From assembly GCF_001642805.2 (NCBI RefSeq), contig NZ_CP016948.1, positions 3,658,001 to 3,722,000 of the forward strand: 64,000 nt of DNA. Direction: 5' to 3'. This DNA comes from Serratia surfactantfaciens. GTDB lineage: Bacteria > Pseudomonadota > Gammaproteobacteria > Enterobacterales > Enterobacteriaceae. This document shows, in pieces, positions 30,624 through 39,451 of this stretch; position 1 is the stretch's first letter, and every line of letters begins with the position of its first letter. The notes under the pieces were generated by a model. It had not been told where the DNA came from and made no database searches. It saw only the letters and a list, made by a program, of their open reading frames with translations. The translations under genes and the position numbers were made by a program.

Positions 30624-30641
30624 CGTAACCACTGCTTTACA
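30624..30641 (+). promoter_or_regulatory. Candidate TyrR box upstream of aroP
   Basis: CGTAAC-CACTGC-TTTACA matches the TyrR pattern TGTAAA-N6-TTTACA in 10 of 12 positions, with a perfect right arm. It lies 38 bp before the aroP ATG. E. coli aroP is TyrR-repressed, which supports the call. Confidence 0.5.
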
Positions 30642-30678
30642 GGCATGTGGGCATTCACAACGACAGAGGGTTAGATTG

Positions 30679-32055
30679 ATGGATGGTCAACAGCATGGTG
30701 ACCAGCTGAAACGCGGCCTGAAAAACCGCCATATTCAGCTCATCGCCTTAGGTGGCGCAATCGGCACCGGATTATTTCTCGGTATCGCTCAAACAATAAA
30801 AATGGCCGGCCCGTCAGTGCTTCTCGGCTACGCCATCGGTGGCTTCATCGCGTTTCTGATCATGCGCCAGCTGGGGGAAATGGTGGTGGAAGAGCCGGTC
30901 GCCGGTTCCTTCAGCCACTTCGCCTACAAATACTGGGGCAACTTCGCCGGCTTCGCCTCCGGCTGGAACTACTGGGTGCTGTATGTCCTGGTGGCGATGG
31001 CGGAGCTGACCGCGGTCGGCATCTACGTACAGTACTGGTGGCCGGAGATCCCCACCTGGGTTTCCGCCGCGGTGTTCTTCCTGGCGATCAACGCCATTAA
31101 CCTGGCCAACGTCAAAGTTTACGGCGAGATGGAGTTCTGGTTCGCCATCATCAAGGTGGTAGCGATTATCGGCATGATCGTGTTCGGCGCCTACCTGCTG
31201 TTCAGCGGCCTGGGCGGCCCGGAAGCCACCGTCACCAACCTGTGGGCGCAAGGCGGGTTCTTCCCGAACGGCATCATGGGCCTGGTGATGGCGATGGCGG
31301 TGATCATGTTCTCCTTCGGCGGCCTCGAGCTGGTCGGCATCACCGCCGCCGAAGCCGACAACCCGCAAAAGAGCATCCCGAAAGCCACCAATCAGGTGAT
31401 CTACCGCATCCTGATCTTCTATATCGGTTCACTGGCCATTCTGCTGTCGCTGTACCCGTGGGGCAAAGTGGTCGAAGGCGGCAGCCCGTTCGTGCTGATC
31501 TTCCACGCGCTGAACAGTAACCTGGTGGCGACCGTGCTGAACATCGTGGTGCTCACCGCCGCGCTGTCGGTCTACAACAGCTGCGTCTACTGCAACAGCC
31601 GCATGCTGTACGGCCTGGCGCAGCAGGGCAACGGGCCGAAAAGCCTGCTGAAGGTCGATGGCCGCGGCGTGCCGGTGGTGGCCATCGGCATTTCCGCCCT
31701 CGCCACCGCGCTGTGCGTGCTGATTAACTACCTGATCCCGGGCCGCGCCTTCGAACTGCTGATGGCGCTAGTGGTGTCGGCGCTGGTGATCAACTGGGCG
31801 ATGATAAGCCTGGCGCACCTGAAATTCCGCGCCGCCAAAAACCGCGAAGGCGTAGTGCCGAAGTTCAAAGCGTTCTGGTACCCGTTCAGCAACTACCTGT
31901 GCCTGCTGTTCATGGCCGGCATCCTGGTGATCATGTATCTGACGCCGGGCATTCAAATCTCGGTGCTGCTGATCCCTGTGTGGGTGGCGATCCTGGCCGT
32001 CGGTTACGCCATCAAACAGCGCAGCCAACGCGTCGACGGCGTCACCAGCCGTTGA
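30679..32055 (+). CDS. aroP: Aromatic amino acid permease AroP
   Basis: AroP (458 residues) is a twelve-segment APC-family proton symporter for Phe, Tyr and Trp. The N-terminal family motif RGLKNRHIQLIALGGAIGTGLFLG and the GNFAGFASGWNYWVLYVLVAMAELTAVGIY-type region match E. coli AroP closely. The related PheP also shares these motifs, but synteny next to pdhR supports AroP. The ATG at 30679 has AGAGGG eight bases upstream. A TTG one codon earlier is in frame. Confidence 0.93.
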   Translation: MDGQQHGDQLKRGLKNRHIQLIALGGAIGTGLFLGIAQTIKMAGPSVLLGYAIGGFIAFLIMRQLGEMVVEEPVAGSFSHFAYKYWGNFAGFASGWNYWVLYVLVAMAELTAVGIYVQYWWPEIPTWVSAAVFFLAINAINLANVKVYGEMEFWFAIIKVVAIIGMIVFGAYLLFSGLGGPEATVTNLWAQGGFFPNGIMGLVMAMAVIMFSFGGLELVGITAAEADNPQKSIPKATNQVIYRILIFYIGSLAILLSLYPWGKVVEGGSPFVLIFHALNSNLVATVLNIVVLTAALSVYNSCVYCNSRMLYGLAQQGNGPKSLLKVDGRGVPVVAIGISALATALCVLINYLIPGRAFELLMALVVSALVINWAMISLAHLKFRAAKNREGVVPKFKAFWYPFSNYLCLLFMAGILVIMYLTPGIQISVLLIPVWVAILAVGYAIKQRSQRVDGVTSR

Positions 32056-32082
32056 ATCCCGTAACCGCGCAATAAATAAAAC

Positions 32083-32107
32083 GGCCCGCAGATGCGGGCC
32101 ATTTTTT
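32083..32107. terminator. Intrinsic terminator after aroP
   Basis: GGCCCGCA and TGCGGGCC pair around GA and are followed by ATTTTTTT on the plus strand. It also lies just past the cytochrome gene stop on the minus strand, where the flanking AATAAATAAAA would give a T-rich tail. It is therefore probably bidirectional. Confidence 0.88.
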
Positions 32108-32121
32108 TGCCTGAACGCCGC

Positions 32122-33357
32122 TTACTTACGCAGCGCTTTCACCTGCTCGGCGGTGATATCCGCCGGCAAACCGCCCCAGGTCACACGCAGGTAATTCACC
32201 AGCTCGGCCACGTCAGCATCGCTCAGCCGCTCACCGAAGCCCGGCATGCTCTGCATGCTTTCACCGTTCGGGAACTGCTGGGCCGGCAGGCCGTCCAGCA
32301 CCGACACGATCAGGTTCTTGCCGTCCGCCTGGCGCAGCGTGGCGTTATCGCGCATCGCCGGCGCGACGTGCGGTTTGCCCTCGCCTTCGCGCGCATGGCA
32401 GCCGGCACACTGATCCAGATAGGTCATGCGCCCGACATCGCTGCCCTGGCCCACTGTTACCGGCACTGCCGCCGGCGGCTGCTCGCCCATCAGATACAGC
32501 GCCAATGCCTGATGGTCTTGCGGCGTCAAATGACGGGTGCTGAGATCCACCACCATATGCATTTCACTGAAGGCGGAACCCTGCGGTGCAAGGCCGGTGC
32601 TGAGGAAGCGGCTGACGTCCTGCGGCGTCCAGCCGCGCTGCGCCAGGCCATGCGGCGTAATGTCCGGCGCCATGAAGCGACCGAGATCGCCGCCCTGCAT
32701 CGGCTTGCCGAGATCCATCTGCCCCAGCGCGCCGCGCGGCGTGTGGCATTCACCACAGTGGCCCAGCACATCGGCCAGATAGCGGCCGCGCTGCCATTGC
32801 GGCGAGCTGCCCTGCGAACTGGCCGGCAGCGGATCCTGGCTGCGGAACAGCAGATTCCAGCCGATCAGCGCCATCCGCTGGTTGAACGGGAACGGCATCT
32901 CGTTGGCCGGAATGGCCACGTCTACCGCCGGACGCGTCATCAGGTAAGCATAGATATCATCGGCGTCCTGACGCGAAATACCCTTGTACGAGGTGTAAGG
33001 CATCGCCGGATACAGATGGCGCCCGCCCGGTGCCACGCCCTGCGTCAGCGCCAGGAAGAAGTCGTCCTTGCTCCAGCGCCCGATGCCGTGATCGGCCGAC
33101 GGCGTCAGGTTGCTGCCGTAAATCGTGCCGAACGGCGTGTCCAGCGGATAGCCGCCGGCCAACGGCGCCCCGCCGCTGGCGGTATGACAGGCGGCGCAGT
33201 CGGCGGCCTGCGCCAGATAGCGGCCGCGGGCGATCTGTTCGGCGCTGGCGGTCACCTGCTGCACCGGACCGTCGTAACGGCGGTTTTCCCGCCACCACAA
33301 CAGCGCAATCACCACGATCGCCACCAGCAAAATCAACCCTGCGAGACGTTTTTTCAT
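32122..33357 (-). CDS. Membrane-anchored triheme cytochrome c subunit
   Basis: This 411-residue protein has an N-terminal membrane anchor (LAGLILLVAIVVIALLWW) and three CxxCH heme sites (CAACH near 54, CGECH near 200, CAGCH near 316), each in a cytochrome c domain. This is the layout of alcohol/aldehyde dehydrogenase cytochrome subunits, which pass electrons from a periplasmic dehydrogenase to the ubiquinone pool or an oxidase. Its start overlaps the 2Fe-2S gene by four bases, making it the third gene of a three-gene operon. Confidence 0.9.
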   Translation of the reverse strand: MKKRLAGLILLVAIVVIALLWWRENRRYDGPVQQVTASAEQIARGRYLAQAADCAACHTASGGAPLAGGYPLDTPFGTIYGSNLTPSADHGIGRWSKDDFFLALTQGVAPGGRHLYPAMPYTSYKGISRQDADDIYAYLMTRPAVDVAIPANEMPFPFNQRMALIGWNLLFRSQDPLPASSQGSSPQWQRGRYLADVLGHCGECHTPRGALGQMDLGKPMQGGDLGRFMAPDITPHGLAQRGWTPQDVSRFLSTGLAPQGSAFSEMHMVVDLSTRHLTPQDHQALALYLMGEQPPAAVPVTVGQGSDVGRMTYLDQCAGCHAREGEGKPHVAPAMRDNATLRQADGKNLIVSVLDGLPAQQFPNGESMQSMPGFGERLSDADVAELVNYLRVTWGGLPADITAEQVKALRK

Positions 33358-33908
33358 TGTGCCGTCTCCTTTAACAGCCCCGGCGTTTTCAGCACCACGT
33401 CGCGCACCGCTTCGTAGTAACGCACGTAGCCGGTGCAGCGACAGATATGGCTGTCCAGCGCCTGCTCGATGGCGTTTTCCAGCTGATCGCGGGCAATCGG
33501 CTCACGCTTGAGCTTTTCCACGAAAATGGTGGCGGCATTGACGAAGCCCGGCGTGCAGTAGCCGCACTGGAAGCTGTAGTGCTCCAGAAACGCCTGCTGG
33601 ATCGGCGACAGCTCAACCACCTCGCCCTGTTCGTCCACCTTGGCGTGGCCCTCGACGGTGCGCACTTTCTTGCCGTTGAAGAAATGCGCGCCGGTGATGC
33701 AGGTACGCACCTCTTCGCTGGTGCCGCTCGGGTGATCGACGATCGCCACGCAAGCGTGGCAAATGCCCTGCCCGCAACCGAGGCGAGAACCGGTCAGATC
33801 GAGATACTCGTGCAGGAAATCGATCATCATCAAGCCTTCCGGCACCTCGATCGGGCCGTACGGTTTCTCGTTGATAGTCAGGGAGATCGGCTGGGTTTTA
33901 ATGCTCAT
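33354..33908 (-). CDS. 2Fe-2S subunit of a molybdenum hydroxylase
   Basis: This 184-residue protein is the small subunit of an xanthine oxidase-family enzyme. The plant-type 2Fe-2S ligands lie in GCGQGICHACVAI plus a later Cys (RTCITG). The second cluster is carried by QCGYCTPGF and CRCTGY in the four-helix domain. Without its own signal peptide, it would cross the membrane folded with the Tat-bearing large subunit. Four-base overlaps couple it to both neighbours. Similar to the IorA or NicA type, but substrate cannot be read from this subunit. Confidence 0.93.
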   Translation of the reverse strand: MSIKTQPISLTINEKPYGPIEVPEGLMMIDFLHEYLDLTGSRLGCGQGICHACVAIVDHPSGTSEEVRTCITGAHFFNGKKVRTVEGHAKVDEQGEVVELSPIQQAFLEHYSFQCGYCTPGFVNAATIFVEKLKREPIARDQLENAIEQALDSHICRCTGYVRYYEAVRDVVLKTPGLLKETAQ

Positions 33909-36694
33909 TGTAATACCTCACGAATATTTTCTGCACGAACGGGCAAATCACGGAAACGGTGGCCGGTGGCGTCGGCGATGGCGTTGACCAGCGCGGCCAC
34001 GATCGGGATCATCACCACCTCCGCCATGCCTTTCGGCGGATCGGTTTCCGACAGCGCCGGCAGGATGTCGCCGCTCTGTTTCCACACCGCCACGTCGCTG
34101 GCGCGCGGCAGGTGGTAACGGTTGAAGTTCCAGGTGCCGTTGCCCGGGCCGTCTTCGTACAGCGGTAAATATTCGTGCAGCGCGTGGCCGATGCCCATCG
34201 CCAGCCCGCCCTGCAGCTGGCCGGAAACCAGTTCCGGCACGATCAGGTTGCCGCACTCCATGATCGAATGGTGATTCAGCAGTTCCACCTGGCCGGTGGC
34301 GATATCCACCGCCACTTCCGCCAGCGTGCCGACGGCGCTGTAGTAGGTCACCGCCGCATTGTTGCGCTGGGTCGGCGGGTAGTAGACCTGCCCGCGCGCC
34401 AGCGGTTTGAATTCGCCGCCGGCGTTGCGCAGCGCCATGCCGTCGACCGGCAGGCGTTCGCTTTTGCCGTTCAGCGTGAAATCGGCCTCCGCCCACTGCC
34501 AGCGGTTGAAGACATGCACCGCCGCGCCGGTGACGCCGCCCATCTTATAAGCCGTCTTGGCCAGCAGTTCGAGGCTCAGCACCGACATGCCCGCCGCCGT
34601 CAGGCCGCCTTCGACCCAACGCGCATCTTCGCGCCGCACCACCAACGGCGCCGCCTGGCCGCCGCCGATACCGGCCTGCCACAGCGCCATCGCCGCCGGC
34701 CACAGGCCGTGATCGAAGATCAGGCGCGCCGCTTCGCGGGTGCTGTGTGAGAAGTAATAGGCCGAGTTGCTGGCGCTGGACGGCGAACAGTAGCTCGGCG
34801 TCCAGTTAGGGTTGGTTTGCAGCTTGTCCTGCTCTTGCTGCGACATCAGGTAAGGATCGCCGCTGGTGACCATCGGTAGCACCGACCAGTCGGTGACCGA
34901 GAAGTGCGCTTCGTCGGCCGGTTTGCCCAGCCACTGGGCGCACAGCACCGACTGCGAGGTCGACATGCCGGTGCCCATCTCCGCGCCGCTGTGATGCAGG
35001 GTGATGCGGCCATCTTCGCTCAGCTCCACCCGGGCGAACGAAGTTTCCGCCCCGGTGCCGAAATCTTTCTGCACGCAGCCGAAACCAACGCCATAGCGCT
35101 TGCCGGGATGACGGCTCTCAAACTCGGCCTTGCGTTCGGCGCGCTTGAGCCACATCTCATGCTTCGCCGCCTTCTCCAGCACTTCATCGGCGCGGATCGC
35201 ACCGGCCGGGATCGCCCCCTGAGTGTTTTTCATACCGGATTTCAGCACGTTGCGCAGGCGAAACTCGATAGGGTCGATCTTCAGCTCGGCGGCCAGTTCA
35301 TCCACCATCATCTCGGTGGCGGCCATGCTCTGCAGCGTGCCGTAACCACGCGCCGAACCGGCGTCGATGGCGCGTGAAGCTAATCCGACCGACGACAGAT
35401 CGCTTTTCGGGAAGTAGTAAATCGACTGGGCGGCGGTCGCGCCGACCATCACCACCGAAGGGGTAAAGTTGCTGCGGCCGCCGCCGTCCGCGGTCATGTC
35501 ACCGAGGAACGACTGCATGACGCCGGTCTGACGGTTCACCGCGATGCGGTAGTTCATGTCGAACGCGTGACGCTTCAGCGCCGTCTGGAACTGTTCGAAG
35601 CGGTCGTTGGCCAGGCGCACCGGATGGCCGTCACCGTACATCGCCGCCACTGCGCCGTAATACGGGAAGTTGTAGTGATCTTTCGAACCGTAGCCCACGG
35701 TGTAGCACGGGTGCAGGATCAGCTGTTTCACCGGCGGGTTGCGTTTGGCCAGCATGCGCGGCATTTCGTCGGCCACTTCCTGCGGCGACTGGGTCGGCAC
35801 CACCAGATGCAGCGTTTGCGTCTGTGCGTCAAACCAGCCGTTGGCGTTGTCCGGCTCCAGCGCCGAGGTGTCGATGGACTGCGTGGTGTAACGGCGCGAC
35901 ATCACCAGCCAATCGGCCGGCGGATTCGCCAGCTCGTCGGCGATCAGGCCCGCATAGCGCATGCCTTCCTGATCCAGCTTGCCGCCCTCGCGCCCTTCCG
36001 GCCATACCGGCAGGTGTTTTTTCATCGACACCGGGAAAATCGGCGTGTCCTTCAGGCTGGAGAAGCGATCGTCGTCGAACGGCTGCTCCCCGCCCACCCG
36101 CACATAGCGGAAGCTGCCCCAGGGATCGCGCTCCAGCGGGCCGGTCACCGCGCCGTATTTGATGGTCTCTTCACGGAATTTCAGCTTGTCCTTGGCGAAA
36201 CGGAAACGGGCGAAGTCGTGATAGATCAGGATTGCCACCGCCTGGCCAAGGTAGGCCGGGGTTTTGCCGCTCGGCAGCAGCATGTCATCACCGTAGAACG
36301 CCGGGAAAGCCAGGCCGTCGCGCGCCAGATCTTCCGCCGTCACCAGGCGATCCGGCTGCAGATCGTCCCCCAGCAGCGACAGATCGACCCCTTCGAACAG
36401 CCGGTCGGCTTGGGTGACGCGCAGAATAAAGGCGTGCGCCTGTTTCTGCGGCCAGTGCGGCATGTCCACCGCGCGGATATCGCGTGCGAACACCTTCTGC
36501 CCCATAACCTTGGCGCGGCCGTCGATGCGGAAACGCACGCGCTTGGCCTGCGGATCCCAGTTGGGCGACTGGAGGATTTTTTGCTCGAACAGCGCGGCGT
36601 AGGCGCGGCTGTACAAAGGCGCGAGGTACACGGATACCCCCGCAATCACGGCGCTTTTGATAAAGCGGCGCCGCGACGGGTTGAAATTGCTCAT
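33905..36694 (-). CDS. Tat-exported molybdopterin-binding large subunit (IorB/aldehyde oxidase-like)
   Basis: This 929-residue protein is the catalytic subunit of a molybdenum hydroxylase, binding molybdenum-cytosine dinucleotide. It starts with a Tat signal (SRRRFIKSAVIAGVSVYLAP). Motifs of the large subunit are seen, such as GGGRSNF, GSARGYG, EMGTGMSTSQSV and the C-terminal GGLAMGIGHALHEYLPLYEDG with its likely catalytic Glu. ATG 36694 follows AAGGAC; a GTG at 36709 is less likely. No FAD subunit is nearby, so electrons should go to the triheme cytochrome. The substrate, aldehyde or N-heterocycle, is unknown. Confidence 0.9.
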   Translation of the reverse strand: MSNFNPSRRRFIKSAVIAGVSVYLAPLYSRAYAALFEQKILQSPNWDPQAKRVRFRIDGRAKVMGQKVFARDIRAVDMPHWPQKQAHAFILRVTQADRLFEGVDLSLLGDDLQPDRLVTAEDLARDGLAFPAFYGDDMLLPSGKTPAYLGQAVAILIYHDFARFRFAKDKLKFREETIKYGAVTGPLERDPWGSFRYVRVGGEQPFDDDRFSSLKDTPIFPVSMKKHLPVWPEGREGGKLDQEGMRYAGLIADELANPPADWLVMSRRYTTQSIDTSALEPDNANGWFDAQTQTLHLVVPTQSPQEVADEMPRMLAKRNPPVKQLILHPCYTVGYGSKDHYNFPYYGAVAAMYGDGHPVRLANDRFEQFQTALKRHAFDMNYRIAVNRQTGVMQSFLGDMTADGGGRSNFTPSVVMVGATAAQSIYYFPKSDLSSVGLASRAIDAGSARGYGTLQSMAATEMMVDELAAELKIDPIEFRLRNVLKSGMKNTQGAIPAGAIRADEVLEKAAKHEMWLKRAERKAEFESRHPGKRYGVGFGCVQKDFGTGAETSFARVELSEDGRITLHHSGAEMGTGMSTSQSVLCAQWLGKPADEAHFSVTDWSVLPMVTSGDPYLMSQQEQDKLQTNPNWTPSYCSPSSASNSAYYFSHSTREAARLIFDHGLWPAAMALWQAGIGGGQAAPLVVRREDARWVEGGLTAAGMSVLSLELLAKTAYKMGGVTGAAVHVFNRWQWAEADFTLNGKSERLPVDGMALRNAGGEFKPLARGQVYYPPTQRNNAAVTYYSAVGTLAEVAVDIATGQVELLNHHSIMECGNLIVPELVSGQLQGGLAMGIGHALHEYLPLYEDGPGNGTWNFNRYHLPRASDVAVWKQSGDILPALSETDPPKGMAEVVMIPIVAALVNAIADATGHRFRDLPVRAENIREVLQ

Positions 36695-36744
36695 AAATAA
36701 GTCCTTCACGTCTTTCTTGTAATTGGTTTTTGTTCGCGGTGTTG

Positions 36745-36891
36745 TTGCGCAAACGCTGACGACCTTGCCGTAGACGTCATAAGCATATGCTTATAACTAA
36801 AATTATGTGATGATTAACAGGCTGTTTTCAACAAAAAAACATTTGCAAAACACTTATGGTTTGTATGCTAATAAATAATTTGCGCAAACGC
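36745..36891. promoter_or_regulatory. Divergent promoter region with repeated TTGCGCAAACGC and a 16-bp palindrome
   Basis: The 208-bp gap between the large subunit and the mocA-like gene contains TTGCGCAAACGC twice in direct orientation (36745-36756 and 36880-36891), each with a TTGCGCAA palindrome. ATAAGCATATGCTTAT, a perfect palindrome, lies at 36779-36794. The centre is AT-rich. These look like regulator sites for the two diverging transcripts. The regulator is not known; the nearby AraC-family gene is one candidate. Confidence 0.6.
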
Positions 36892-36902
36892 GGGCTTCAA
36901 CC

Positions 36903-37487
36903 ATGACTACGGGCATTGTCATTACCGCCGCCGGACGCGGGGAGCGATTTATTCAGGCCGGCGGCCAGGGCAACAAGTTAAACGCAGGATTTGCCGATGC
37001 GGCGGGCGAGCGGCGTTCGCTGTTCGAGCACACCCTATGCCAGGCGCTGGCTTCCGGCCTGCCGGTACAGGTTGTGACCCGGCCGGATAATCTGCCGGTA
37101 CTGGCAGCCTGCGCCGCCAACCAGGTGCCGGTCACCCTGCTCGCCAGCGCGGGCCTCGGCGACTCGATCGCCGCGGGCGTTGCGGCCACGTCGCACTGGC
37201 AAGGCTGGTTGATCCACCTGGCGGATATGCCGTTCGTCAGCGCCGATGTCTTTCGACAGGTGGCGAACGCCTTACGGCAACACGCGATCGTGCGCCCCAG
37301 CTATGCGCAACAGCCCGGTCACCCGGTCGGCTTTTCCGCCCTATTGCGCAAACAACTTTGCCAATTGCACGGCGATAATGGCGCGCGTGGGCTGCTGCAA
37401 GGCGCAGCGGTACACCTGTTGCCGCTTGAGCACCCCGGCGTCGTGCAGGATATTGATCTTCCATCGCAACTCCCGGCCAGCGAGTAA
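36903..37487 (+). CDS. MocA-like molybdopterin nucleotidyltransferase
   Basis: This 194-residue protein has the MobA/MocA fold: VITAAGRGERFIQAGGQGNKL at the N-terminus (the nucleotide-binding glycine/lysine loop) and LADMPFVSADVF near residue 108. MocA attaches CMP to molybdopterin, which is the cofactor form used by xanthine oxidase-family enzymes such as the adjacent one. There is no clear ribosome site before the ATG. It is followed after 8 bp by the XdhC-like gene. Specificity for CTP is inferred from context. Confidence 0.8.
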   Translation: MTTGIVITAAGRGERFIQAGGQGNKLNAGFADAAGERRSLFEHTLCQALASGLPVQVVTRPDNLPVLAACAANQVPVTLLASAGLGDSIAAGVAATSHWQGWLIHLADMPFVSADVFRQVANALRQHAIVRPSYAQQPGHPVGFSALLRKQLCQLHGDNGARGLLQGAAVHLLPLEHPGVVQDIDLPSQLPASE

Positions 37488-37495
37488 ATTCACCT

Positions 37496-38548
37496 ATGCA
37501 ACATCTTGATGTCACCGTGGTCAGCCAGGCGATAAGCTGGCTGCAACAACAGCCGGTCTGGCTATGCACCGTGCTCAGCACCTACGGCTCTTCGCCGCGG
37601 TCGCCGGGCGCGCTGATGGCGGCGACCCGTGACGGCCGCTACAGCGGCTCATTGTCGGGCGGGTGCGTGGAGGAAGACTTTCTGCGGCGCGTGGCCGCCG
37701 GGGAGTATCAGGCGGCCAGCCAGGTGATCCGTTACGGCGAAGGCGGCATGACGCCCAATGTAGCGCTGCCGTGCGGCGGCGTGTTGGACGTGCTGATCGA
37801 GTATCTGCCGGCGGGAGAAGCCAGCGTCGCTTACCTGCAGCGCATCGCCGGCGCGCTGGAAGGGCATCATGCGTTGCTCAAACGCCTGACGCTGCCCAAC
37901 GCCTGCCATAGCCTTGAGCAGAGCCATTTCACCAGCGCCACTCAGGTTGAACGCCGGCTCGAGCAGATCACCCTGCATATCGCGGCCGCGCCGCGCCTGC
38001 TGATCGCCGGGCTGTCCAGCGTGGCGCTGTACTGCGCCGATTTCGCCGTAGCGCTGGGGTTTGAGGTGCTGGTGTGCGAGAACCGCCCTGAGGCGCTGGA
38101 CAACTTCGCCGCCGAGCTGAAGCCCGGCGTGACGCTGCTGCGCCAGTTTCCGGCCAAGTTCATCGAGGAAGGCGGCTGCCATGCCAACACCGCCGTCGTG
38201 GCGCTGACCCACGATCCGCGGATGGACGACCTGACACTGATGGAAGCGATCCACACCCCGGCGTTTTACATCGGCGCCATGGGCTCGCTCAGAAACAGCG
38301 CGCGGCGGCGCCAGCGTTTGCAGCAGATCGCCGAGTTCACGCCGCAGGAGCTGGAACGCATCCATGCGCCGATCGGCCTGCCGCTCGGCAGCAAAACCCC
38401 GGCGGAAATCGCCCTGGCGGTGATGGCGGCTATCGTGCAGCAAAAAAACCGGCTGCCGGCCGCCGACGGGCTCAGTGCAGCGGCACCACCGGCACCAGAT
38501 GCTGCAGCTCCAGGTGCAGCTCCTCTTTCCCGCTCAGCGAATAGCTGA
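37496..38548 (+). CDS. XdhC/CoxI family molybdenum hydroxylase maturation protein
   Basis: This 350-residue protein has the XdhC_CoxI domain (TVLSTYGSSPRSPGALMA, SGGCVEEDF) and the C-terminal Rossmann-like domain (LLIAGLSSVALYCADFAVALGF, then YIGAMGSLRN). Homologues such as XdhC and PaoD bind the cytosine-dinucleotide cofactor, promote its sulfuration and insert it. It likely serves the divergent enzyme. The last 26 residues are an Ala/Pro-rich tail read from the antisense strand of the following regulator gene, giving a 77-bp convergent overlap. Confidence 0.88.
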   Translation: MQHLDVTVVSQAISWLQQQPVWLCTVLSTYGSSPRSPGALMAATRDGRYSGSLSGGCVEEDFLRRVAAGEYQAASQVIRYGEGGMTPNVALPCGGVLDVLIEYLPAGEASVAYLQRIAGALEGHHALLKRLTLPNACHSLEQSHFTSATQVERRLEQITLHIAAAPRLLIAGLSSVALYCADFAVALGFEVLVCENRPEALDNFAAELKPGVTLLRQFPAKFIEEGGCHANTAVVALTHDPRMDDLTLMEAIHTPAFYIGAMGSLRNSARRRQRLQQIAEFTPQELERIHAPIGLPLGSKTPAEIALAVMAAIVQQKNRLPAADGLSAAAPPAPDAAAPGAAPLSRSANS

Positions 38549-39338
38549 ACACCGTCATGTCCGGCCCGTCACCGCGGGCCAGCCCCATTTCGGGCAGCAC
38601 CTGCGTGTAAATCTTAATGATGTGATCGTTGAGCGCCACCGGCTTGCCTGAATAGCGAAAACGGCAAAACTCGCCGTGGATCTCCGGCAGCGGCTCCAGC
38701 GCCACGCCTTCGCGCAGCGGATATTCCGTCTTCACGCCCAGGGTATAGTCGACTCTGACCCGCTCGCCGTCCGGCACCAGCTGGGTAAATGAATAGGTCT
38801 GCGTCGGGCGCTCGCCCAACAAGGTGTAGAACTGCGCCCGCAGCGCGCTGCGCAGCGGCAGGTGCGACTTATCCAGATTCTCGATATCCAGATGGTACGC
38901 GTAATGCTTGCCGTGAAACGCGTATTGTCCTCTGGCGATGCTGACGCGTTCGACCTGAATATCGCCGGGCTGGCTGGCCGCCAGCGAACGCACCAGGTTG
39001 CTGAAGTCCTGTTTGCGGGCATGGCGATACACGCTGGGCGATTCGGCGAAGTGTTTCTTGAAACAGCGCGAGAACGTCTGCTGATTATCGAATTGATATT
39101 CTACCGAAATATCGAGGATGCTCTTCTGCGTGAAACGCAAGGCGAAAGCGGCGAGATAGAGGCGGCGAGCGCGAATGTAAGAGGCTAACGACAATCCGGT
39201 CTGCTTCTTGAACATGCGCTGCAGGTACCATTTCGTATAGCCTGACTTGGCGGAAACGATATCCAACGACAGCGGATTGGTCAGGTTATCTTCAATCCAG
39301 ACCAGCAGTTCCCTGATATGATTTTCCTGCGTTCCCAT
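38472..39338 (-). CDS. AraC-family regulator, Rob/MarA type with GyrI-like domain
   Basis: This 288-residue protein has an N-terminal AraC DNA-binding domain (LVWIEDNLTNPLSLDIVSAKSGYTKW, two helix-turn-helix units, ending FAESPSVYRH). A C-terminal ligand-binding domain of the GyrI/SoxS-partner type follows (LEPLPEIHGEFCRFRYSG). Architecture and length are those of Rob, but identity outside the DNA-binding part is low, so it is a paralogue rather than Rob itself. It may control the adjacent molybdenum enzyme or a multidrug-type regulon. Confidence 0.85.
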   Translation of the reverse strand: MGTQENHIRELLVWIEDNLTNPLSLDIVSAKSGYTKWYLQRMFKKQTGLSLASYIRARRLYLAAFALRFTQKSILDISVEYQFDNQQTFSRCFKKHFAESPSVYRHARKQDFSNLVRSLAASQPGDIQVERVSIARGQYAFHGKHYAYHLDIENLDKSHLPLRSALRAQFYTLLGERPTQTYSFTQLVPDGERVRVDYTLGVKTEYPLREGVALEPLPEIHGEFCRFRYSGKPVALNDHIIKIYTQVLPEMGLARGDGPDMTVFSYSLSGKEELHLELQHLVPVVPLH

Positions 39339-39451
39339 GTGCTTGCTGAAACCTTCTGTTGCCGATATTCCATTAGTCGAATTTTAGTGCTATCCACGTA
39401 GGGTATACAGGTTAAAACTCGGCGTCCAGCAAGCTACAGGACTTTACACAA

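Noticed and set aside
35567..36700. 377-codon plus-strand frame opposite the Mo large subunit
   Set aside because: Antisense shadow of a gene with clear motifs and a Tat signal.
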